In this document: one piece after another, positions 55,856 to 64,000 of the stretch
Layout of the letters: every line of letters begins with the position of its first letter
Position numbering within the stretch: the stretch's first letter is position 1
NCBI GenBank assembly: GCA_037957365.1
Contig: JARHVA010000667.1
Location: 2,558,001-2,622,000, forward strand
DNA: 64,000 nucleotides
DNA from: Torreya grandis
Taxonomy: Eukaryota > Streptophyta > Pinopsida > Cupressales > Taxaceae
Reading direction: 5' to 3'
The notes under the pieces: model-generated
The model's input: the letters and a program-made list of their open reading frames with translations, nothing else
The model's database searches: none
Told to the model about the DNA's origin: nothing
Position numbers and translations under genes: made by a program

Positions 55856-57130
55856 TTACCTCACACTAGTGGGCTCCAGCATGTGACATGTTTCTTGATG
55901 ACAGGTGAGTGTCCACAAGGTATGGATAGAGCAAAGAGAAGGTATTTCAGACTTCATTCCATACCTTATGCATTGGTTGGTGAGGTTATATTTAAAAAGG
56001 ACCTCAATGGAGTTCTCATAACATGCATAGATGGTAACCAGGTGACCAAGTTTTTGGGGAATTTCCATGATAGACCTACAGGAGGCCATTTTGCTCCAAA
56101 GACCATAACAACAAAGATATTGAGGGTAGGTTATTACTATCCCAACCTTTTCAAAGATGCATATGCATGGGTAAGAATGTGTCAAAAGTGTGCTCTCTTT
56201 GTGGGTAAGCAAAGATTGGTAGCCCTTCCTCTCAACCCAATTCAGGTAGAGCAACCCTTCATGTAATGAGGGCTATATTTTTATAAGAATGATCAACCCT
56301 CCATCAAGTATGGGGCATAAGTTGGTGCTTATTGTAACTGAATACTTCACCAGGTGGGTAGAAGCCATTACATTGAAGAAGATAATGAAAGAGTAGTCTT
56401 AGACTTCTATAACAACATCATGACCAAGTTTGGTGTTCCATCCACTATTATTTCTGATAATGCACTAGCATTCCTCAATCTAAAAATGAGTGAATGGGCT
56501 CTTAAGATGGGTATCTACCTCAGCACCTCTTCCAACTATTATCCTCAAGGAAATGGACTGGATGAGTCCAAAAATAAAAAATTTCTAAGAATCATCAGGA
56601 AAACCATAGAAGAGAACCACAGGACAAGCCACACTAAACTAAAGACAGCCTTGTGGGCTGATCGAGTGACTCTTAAAGCTACCATTGGTAATTCTCCATA
56701 TGTTTTAGTATATGTAAGGGAGGCCAATTTGCCCATTTCTCTTTATTTTCCTGTATTAGAGCTTGCCCATCAACTGGAGCTACTGGAAGATGATCCCATG
56801 AATGTGAGGTTGGCAGAACTCATAGAGTTTGAAGAAATAAGAGACCTTGTAATGAAGACACTAGAGTCACATCAAGCCCAAGTCAAGAAAGCATTTGAAA
56901 AGAGAGCCATAGAAATGGAATTTAGAGAAGGGGATCTAGTCCTCAAATGGGATTCAAATAAGGCTAAGCCAAGAAATCATACCAAATTTGATAGCATGTG
57001 GAGTGGTCCTTATTTGACACATGGATGAAAATAACATAATGATTTCCAACTGGCCCAACTAGATGGAGAGGTACTACCCATCCTAGTCAATGGGATTCAT
57101 CTAAATCCATGGTATTGGAAGAGTTTGTAG
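55856..57130 (+). pseudogene. Element C integrase
   Basis: The zinc domain is in 55883-56266 (GGHFAPKTITTKILRVGYYYP then MCQKCALF, the H-H-C-C pattern). The core is in 56280-56750 with TRWVEA, TKFGVPSTIISDNALAFLN, and NYYPQGNGLDESKNK carrying the catalytic Glu. The C-terminal region is open to 57028 (QVKKAFEKRAIEMEFREGDLVLKW then SGPYLTHG, GPY-type). Few stops; the best preserved pol part of the window. Confidence 0.9.
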
Positions 57131-57396
57131 CCATTGTATATATTGTACATTTTTTGTAGTTTTTCATGTTTTTTTCTAAGTGCAATGTGCACATCCTTTT
57201 TAATTGTGTGTTTCCCTTCCCTAAGTGCTTTGAGCACAATTTTATTTTATTCTGGTTGTCCTTATTACTTCAAAAGTAGGTTATGATTCAGTGAAAAAGT
57301 GACTTGAATCTATGCCTAATGGATGGGTTTGATGAGGCAACATGGTCTAAGTTCTCTTGCATTGACATGTATGCAACCCTTGTGAGCTGCCAAAGA
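57131..57396 (+). other. Element C 3' untranslated stretch
   Basis: T-rich with no gene. AAAGTGACTTGAATC and CCAAAGA precede the 3' LTR; no strong polypurine tract. Confidence 0.5.
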
Positions 57397-59545
57397 TGTT
57401 GGCCATTTTTGGCCCACATATGAAGCTCTTGCATGGCTTGATGAAAAATTGGGTCAAAGTATTATAAATGGATCTGGTAGCAGTGTTTGAGGATAAGCTT
57501 GTAAGCCAAAAGCTATATGAAAAATCTCTTTTTTAGCTAGGTCTTTTACTTGTTAATTCTTTTAGAGAACAAGTGAAAGGTGATTTATTTTGGGCCCATT
57601 TTGGTTTCATTTTCCTTTCAAGAAAATTATGCGGATAATTTACCTGAAGGATTTATTTTTATTTTTAGCTAAGTGTTCTCTCTTTAAGAGTTTTGTCTCA
57701 GTTTCCTTCGTTCAAGTGTCAAAAAATCTTTGGGAAAATTGTTCTGAAAGAATTGTTCCAATCAAAAGTTTCAAAAGATGTCTTTTAAATCAAAGTGGCC
57801 AAAACAAAAAAATTGAAGGATCATTTTAGGTTTTCCAAAGGGTCACTACCCCTTCATAAGGGACATTTCCATTTTACCTAGGAAAATTATCATCAACAAT
57901 GGTGGTACTTACAAAAGTTTGGGTCCTTTGCAAAAGGCCTGGGTCCATTACTTAAGGGCTTGTTCACTTTTCCAAAGGACCATTGCAATATTTTTTAAGG
58001 TCTCAATCAAAATTCCAAAGGGTATGCTACCCTTTGGGAGGTTCCATTAACAAATCTTGAAGGGTCTCTTACCCTTTGAGAAAGTCCTTGACAAAAACTT
58101 GAAAGGAAATTTTGGAAAGGTTTCAAATGAATTCCTTTAGACTTTTTGTTTGAAGGAAATAAGCCAAGAAAATCCTAAGAAAAAAGATCCCAAAAGGATT
58201 TCAAAGACAATGCTTGAAATGAAAGTTTTAAGAAATTGATGACATGCCCACAAATGTCAAGTTTGAGCCCTTGCAAGTAGCCATTGGCATTTAAAAGACC
58301 AAAAGGATCTGCGTAACCTATGGACTCGCACTAACATAAATAAGATAAATTTAGGAAAACCAATGTCTTTAGATTGGTTTTCCATCTATAAGAAAGATAT
58401 GGTCTGGGTTTCAAGGTAAGAGTTGGTAGGTTAAGTTAATGGGGAGTCCTCATCCTTTGACATGGCCATCATCTCTGACCAACAACTGATAAATTAGAAG
58501 TAGCATGGCTCAATCAAGTTTATAGATGTAGGAATTTTTGTCCTCATACGTAAGTAGATAAGTGGATGATGACATGGAGATGAAAGATAAATATCAAGCA
58601 ATCAAAAAAGATATCTCGAGCATTTAAGACATTCTTGAACTTTTCCTTCTTAGTGGACCATGACATCATCATCCTTAGTGAGTTTTGTCTTCTAGTGCAT
58701 TTCTTGACCAATGAGAGGGCTAGAAGACTTTTGGAGCTCATGGCGGTTATTTCATTGGAGAAGGATTAGTTCTAATTAACCCAAGTTTGGGTGAGAATTC
58801 ATGGAGGGTGGTTGGATCTCATTTATTGATTTCTATTTCCTCGCCTCTTCTCTTTGGGTCTTCCCACTTTCAATATATCTCTCAGTTCTTTTTAAAAAAG
58901 ATATCCTCATTTGACAAGGAAGGACCCTGTCAAAATTTGTAAGAAAGACCTTTTTAAGAAATAAATATTATTTTTACCTATCTCTTATCTAAAAATCATG
59001 TTTAGAAAGCTTGTGCATGATGGCCTTGTGAAGAAGTGTTCTTCCATGTCCCTTATCCTTCCTTCTTACGTATTTTCAGGTATTTTTAGGTTAGTTTTAG
59101 GTCTAAACTTGAGATCTTTATACCATTAATGGATCCTTGGTGTGAATTTTGAAATTCCTCTCTACTTAATATATGGCTTAGTGAGCCTAGTTTATGAAAC
59201 ACTGATGCAAATTAACCGGTTGTGAGGTTGTGTAAGCAAAATTATCTTATGCTGATTTAGTGTTTATTTCATGTTTATGTGGGTCATTCTCTATTTGGTG
59301 CATCACTTTCTTAGTTTAGTTTCCCCCTTTTATGTTACCTTTCTCTCCCTTTTCCTTGGTCAACAATAGGTTTTAGTGTGTGGGAATAACTGAAGTGAAG
59401 CATCTAAAGAGCTAGACTCATTAAAAATCCTAGAGGTTCAACCTCACTATAGGATACCCATAGCCTGAGGTTGCTCCAATTTTTTAGCTAGGAGTGAGAG
59501 GGCCTGAAAAACTCTCCCACAAGGGTGCGATTCCATGTTAAAATA
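57397..59545 (+). repeat. Element C 3' LTR
   Basis: TGTTGGCCATTTTTGGCCC ... CCATGTTAAAATA, the CA end having drifted to TA. It aligns along its whole length with 48925-51076. Confidence 0.92.
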
Positions 59546-59550
59546 GTAAG

Positions 59551-59799
59551 TTAGGCAATAGAGTACAAGGTGTCCCACTTAATTCCATGAGAAATATATG
59601 TTGTATAAATTAAAAAAATTAATTGTGAAGTTTTAAAATTAGAACTCTAATTTAATGCCAATAATACATAAATTACATTCAAAATGTTATGTCAATCACA
59701 TATTTTGAGTCCTATGATGTGTTAATCAATGGTGAATGCATGTGATAACCATTTTGTGTGTGAATGTCTCCCATTATTTTTCATTGTTTGATTACCAAA
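59551..59799. other. Host flank right of element C, no gene seen
   Basis: AT-rich; nothing recognised. Confidence 0.45.
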
Positions 59800-60960
59800 T
59801 TGACTTTCTCTTCAGTTAATATCCATGGAACACCTTCTTCTCTTTAAAGACACTTCTTTGTCCCATTGAATTTTAGCTATGCTCTAAACTTGGAGTGTAT
59901 TTTTATTTTTTAGATATGTGATCCCATTAATAAACTACTAAATTCATAAATATATGAATTGAATAAAAAATGTGTCAACTAATAAATTCCCCAAATATAG
60001 AAGATTTTAGAATATAAATAGTTTCTTCATTTCTGCTAGCATTTCAACCTTTTCACTAATTTTTGATATCCATAACCAATCTTTTCACTAATATTGAGGA
60101 ATAAGAACATTTAATCTTATGCATGCTTGTGTGAAGTCTTCATACCAATCTCTAAGTGAATTAATCTTTGGAGCTTGTCTAGTATCATGTTTTCCATCAA
60201 TATTACTTTTCTTTTTAACACCATATTCATGCTCTATTGGCAAGAACCTTATATGGCCTTCATATACAATTTTTTAATATCTTTGGATGACCTTACACAT
60301 AGTTGATCACCACACATTAGATATACATAGTTTCTTTTTCCTAAAAGAACTACATATAAAAAAAATTACAAACTTACTATATAATATGAAGAAACATAAA
60401 TATATATGATCTTTCTATTTTTAATTTTAACATATGATAAATACCTAGATAAACAATCATCCCATAATGCTTTTAACTCATAAATTGTAGGTTCAAGGTA
60501 GACACCCATATATATTACTTGAATCCTATTAGGCACCAATAATGAAAACATTAATGCTCATAAGAATCATTAATCATTGAGGAACATAATAATTTATCAA
60601 CACGACTATAAAAATGGATTAGCTCTTTGACATAGTTGAAAAAAGGTTAACATCATCATTTTTTAAACCAAACTTTGCATTACATGACTTGTCTTTAAAA
60701 TTTTCATGTTAAAACCATTGAATACGATTCACTATTTTTTATTCAAAGGAACATACAAAAATACATCATTTCTTATATTCTTATAAGACCATGACATTAA
60801 CTCTACAAGTGAATTGCAATAAAAATTATATTATTTATAATGGTAGTGCCTTTAACTCCTTGTTTATATTATGGTGCTCTACATTTCATACAAGTCACTC
60901 ATGCTCATATTCCTTCTTAAATATAATACAATCATTTGGGAATGTATCATGATTAGCATT
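59800..60960 (-). pseudogene. CACTA (En/Spm) TNP2-type transposase relic
   Basis: Reading the minus strand, three blocks match the TNP2 order: PNDCIIFKKEYEHE (about 60950-60910), the YLEPTIYELKALWDD block (about 60510-60450, in the open 60366-60551 segment), and GHIRFLPIEHEYGVKKKS (about 60265-60205) with an RQAPKI tail. In the family these correspond to CPNDC.L...EY, D.YL.PL..ELK.LW and GHRRFLP..H..R..K. The order and spacing are right but all frames are broken. No CACTA termini were found. Confidence 0.72.
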
Positions 60961-60963
60961 AAG

Positions 60964-61325
60964 AACCCCTAAGTTGATGATATTTGTTGCACCTCCTGAT
61001 AATTAACATAAAAAACCCCTAGATTGATATTTATGATAAACATATTCAACTTGATCTTTCTCATCATCATTATAATAACCCCTAAATTTTATGATATTTG
61101 TTAGACCTCCTAATACATTAACCCCTAAATATGATGATATTTATTTTGCCTCCTGATAATTAGCATAGAAAACCACTAGGTTGGGAACCCCTAAATTTAA
61201 TGATATTTGTTGCACCTCCTAATAATTAATATATATAACCCTTATGTTTATATTTATGATAAACAACACCAACTTAATCCTTCACATCATCATAATAATA
61301 ATAATGATGATGATGATGATCATTT
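60964..61325. repeat. Tandem repeat based on AACCCCTAAATTTGATGATATT, ending in an ATG/CAT trinucleotide tract
   Basis: Units start near 60966, 61014, 61077, 61120, 61187 and 61238. The pair 60966/61014 (about 111 bp) resembles the pair 61187/61238, so a larger unit was duplicated. TAATAATAATGATGATGATG at about 61296-61318 closes the block. It lies where the N-terminal side of the TNP2 relic would be. Confidence 0.75.
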
Positions 61326-61329
61326 GATG

Positions 61330-63620
61330 CAGAGCATCACTAAGGAACAAAGCATGTAAATATGTTTTAGAGTTCATTGTGACCATTTTTGGTTTTTAGG
61401 GTTCTCGTACGGTCCATTGGAATGTTTTAGAGTTTTTATAAGTTTTATAAGTGTGTGTTAGAGATCATTCTAGGTTTTCCCACCAAGATCCCATATTTTG
61501 AAATTTTGAATTGTTAAACTAGGCTTTGAGAGGTGTTCAGAGTATTGGGAGAAATATAAAGGTTGATTAATGTTTATAATAGTTCATAGAGTGTCACAAT
61601 AAGGTGTATTTTACTTAAATTTACAAGTCATAAATAAGGTAATGTAAATCAATAATCCAAAAGTGTAACTGCCAGTCCTACATGGGAGATGGCAAGAGCA
61701 AGAGAGTTAGTTTGCATGTTAGCTTAATAAGAGAACGTAAATACATATAGGAGGGAGAAGAGATTTTTATGTGTGTATTATTATAATATTATTAGGCTAG
61801 GCTATAATATAAATTTTAAGAAAAAGAGGCAAGAGTGAAGAAAAGTTCAAGATTTACAAATTCTACCTATTTTTCCAAGATTAGTAAATGGTTTGTATAT
61901 ATGCTTGAGAAGATTAAATAAAGAAGTGAGTTTGAAGAATAATGGTTGAATTATTATGAATTAAAGTGATGTTTTTTGTTTATATGAATTAGTATATTGT
62001 GTTTCATTAATCATATCTCAGATAACAAAGTGAGAAGTTACAACACAGGCCCATTGAGAACAACTTTGTGTTTGCTCAATCCAAGAAATAAGCCTAAGAA
62101 AGTGTTAAGAAGATCATGAATATTTGTTTGAGGATTGGATAAATTTATATTAAATAATATATTAAATTTATTAAATCCAATAATACTTTGATAATCTCTT
62201 ACGTGAGGAGACATTGATCTTGATATATCATTCAACTAACACAGTCATACACAAGCTTACATAATTCTACAACGTTGCATGAAAGAGTATTAAAAATATT
62301 GTTTAATGCCTAAAAATAATAGATAAGGTTAAGGTAATTACATATAAATATTTTATAATATTTATAATTGTTTTAATTTTTCTTGAATGCAAACAAACCC
62401 CATTTGTAGGCCCTCTAGTCTAGGAGATCCATAACAAAGTGTAGCAGTCTAGGAAAAGGTAGATGTTTTCATGGTTTGGAGTCTAGTTAAGGCTCAAGTT
62501 CAAGTTATGGTTTTGTAATATGGTTGGTAATACCTTTTATAATTGTAAATAAACCATTGGATACTATTTCAAGTAAGATAGGTGTTTTTAATCCTTCATT
62601 TCTCTAACACAATCCTTCAAGTGTTCTCAAAAATTTGTATTCTTGCTTGGTAGATCTATATGAGATTTGATATTGAAATTATAATTTTTTTATGTGTATA
62701 AAGGTGGGAAATAATTTTTATATGAATTATTTTGGTTTGAAGTTCCTTGAAACTCATTATAATCCATTTTATTTGCCCTCGACCTTGCACAGGCCTGTTT
62801 GACAACTAACTAGGGTTTAGAAAATGGAAATTGGTATAAATTTTGTTGTAACCCTATAAAATCATAAAAATTGGTGATACATTGTGTTTTCATATTATAT
62901 AAATGATTCAAGAGTTTCTAAGTAATACTATAGACTGTGTGCTTGCTTGAGGCTTTAAGAGACCTAATTGGAAGAAGGGTGTGTTGAGTTGGGTAGATTG
63001 CATTGAGAGTTGAGCCATGAAATTTTAGGTGAAGCATAATAAGGATAAAGTGTATATAAATATGCATTTAATTTTTTTTTAACCTCAACATATTTATTAA
63101 ACCATAAATATTTATGCTTAAGGAGGGATACAAGCTAAGTGACCTTAAAGAGAGAAAAATTGATTGGGTAAAGAGTTATAATCTAGAGATTGTATGATTT
63201 GATGAGAGGTGTATATAAGCTGTAATAGGCAATTTTATGGTCCTTAAATTACTTTAAACAAGTTAATAACCATGAAACTATTAATGAGGCATTTAGGCCT
63301 ATAAAGCTAAATCAATTAAGCAAGCTAGAACAAATAATGGAGAGTGAAGTATTGATGAAAGATGTATAAAATGATGGTGTTGGTGAAGAACGAGACAAGA
63401 GTGCAAAGGGAAATGAAGATGATAGATATTTTAGAGAGAGAAAGGAATATATTCATGTATAAAGAGGCTTAGGTGCCTAGTATATGAACAATGATCAAGG
63501 ATTTCAATTGACAAGAATAGTACTTGCATATGAGAATCAAAATCTTAGGTTAGTAAAGGAATAAAGATAGATAATCAGATCCAAGTGAATGGTTATGAAG
63601 GTTTTAGGCATAAGACCTGC
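61330..63620. other. AT-rich region without recognised gene; possible LTR at its right end
   Basis: No ORF with family resemblance. If the primer-site-like sequence at 63627 is real, the right part of this region is an LTR ending near GACCTGCA (63621). No left edge or partner LTR lies in the window. Confidence 0.35.
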
Positions 63621-63626
63621 ATCAAG

Positions 63627-63638
63627 TAGTATCAGAGT
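63627..63638 (+). other. Possible copia primer binding site
   Basis: TAGTATCAGAGT followed by AGGTAAGCTC differs at two positions from TGGTATCAGAGC, the site used by copia-1, copia-2 and F. A CTGCA end lies just before it. It would mark the start of another plus-strand copia element continuing beyond the window. Confidence 0.4.
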
Positions 63639-63855
63639 AGGTAAGCTCTTGGTATAGATTATGATTTTGAATATGATATGTTGCTTTTTAAGGTTATTGA
63701 AATTTTCTATGTGAGATTGTTGGAGATTACATGAAGCTAAGTTTTAGGAGTAAAGTAAGAGATAAAGTTAAAGGGTTATGGTAGAGCATCCCTAATAAGA
63801 GAGATAAAAAAATTTCAAGAGGGAGAAGAGAGACTACAAGTGAGAGTCATAGTTT

Positions 63856-63910
63856 CAAGGTGAAAAAGACTTGGACAAGAGGATTCCAAGGTGAAAAAGA
63901 CTTGGACAAG
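63856..63910. repeat. 31-bp direct repeat
   Basis: CAAGGTGAAAAAGACTTGGACAAG (24 bp) starts at 63856 and again at 63887 without mismatch. It lies within purine-rich DNA downstream of the possible primer site. Confidence 0.85.
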
Positions 63911-64000
63911 TGAAAATTAAGGTAGAGAAGACAAAGTAGAAGGACTTGAATGAGTTAGACTTCCACCATGAGAGAATAAAGAATGAAAACCCAAATAAAA

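Larger units (their letters stand above)
48925..59545 (+). mobile_element. Element C: Ty3/gypsy (Tat-type) retrotransposon
   Basis: The LTRs are 48925-51076 (2152 bp) and 57397-59545 (2149 bp). The TSD is GTGAG (48920-48924) against GTAAG (59546-59550), differing by one transition. Order on the plus strand: primer site, gag, protease, archaeal-type RNase H, RT, gypsy RNase H, integrase. LTRs differ at roughly one base in eight over the first 150 bp by eye, so it is old. It is not interrupted by other elements, which makes it the best reference for the gene order in A and B. Confidence 0.92.

Noticed and set aside
57590..57829. 79-codon ORF in element C's 3' LTR
   Set aside because: Not open in the 5' LTR copy; no resemblance to a protein family.
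60964..61260. Interstitial telomeric repeat (CCCTAAA)
   Set aside because: AACCCCTAAA recurs only once per about 50-bp unit and is not a run of CCCTAAA units.
1..64000. Host protein-coding genes, tRNA or rRNA genes
   Set aside because: None seen by eye: no long intact non-transposon ORF, no exon-like chain with conserved domain, no tRNA-like cloverleaf noticed. The initiator tRNA-like 12-mers are primer binding sites only. A tRNAscan and a protein-to-genome search would be needed to exclude small or highly split genes.

Overview
This window looks like intergenic DNA from a large, repeat-swollen plant nuclear genome, most likely a gymnosperm, although a large-genome angiosperm cannot be excluded from sequence alone. 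It is AT-rich and I found no host gene, tRNA or rRNA. Nearly all of it is explained by LTR retrotransposons in different states of decay. Most coding remnants carry in-frame stops that look like C-to-T changes of CAA, CAG or TGG codons.

The middle (4718-48597) is one nested stack that can be read almost base by base from matching LTR ends and 5-bp target-site duplications (TSDs). Element A is a minus-strand Ty3/gypsy element of Tat type (TSD GTACC). Element B is a plus-strand Ty3/gypsy element with LTRs of about 3.1 kb, inserted in A's archaeal-type RNase H domain (9883-39799). Element E is a large element without recognisable pol, inserted in B's 5' LTR (10821-28175, TSD AGACT). Copia-1 is a minus-strand, gag-protease-only Ty1/copia element in E's 5' LTR (11964-15898, TSD TACTG). 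Element F is a second gag-only copia element inside E (16703-20872, TSD AATTT). Copia-2 is a plus-strand sister of copia-1 between A's gag and protease (41206-45250, TSD AGTGG). Element C is another plus-strand Tat-like gypsy element standing beside the stack (48925-59545, TSD GTGAG/GTAAG).

The flanks hold a hairpin-rich LTR related to that of C (about 1-2170), a decayed copia gag (about 2200-2965, minus), a relic of a CACTA (En/Spm) TNP2 transposase (about 59800-60960, minus), a tandem repeat (60964-61325) and a possible start of one more copia element near 63627.

Points that stand out: (1) a minisatellite of about 20-bp period built on the palindrome ACCGACGTCGGT, found behind gag in both copia-1 and copia-2, in the U3 of their LTRs, and in decayed form inside E; (2) a long decayed reading frame carried inside the LTR of B, present in both LTRs with seven shared stop codons; (3) a long single-frame decayed ORF of unknown function in E made of several repeat modules; (4) a protease - archaeal-type RNase H - reverse transcriptase order in all three gypsy elements; (5) a non-autonomous copia family whose short gag-protease structure has persisted through strong LTR divergence. 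The only long intact ORF is the copia-1 gag-protease (495 codons).
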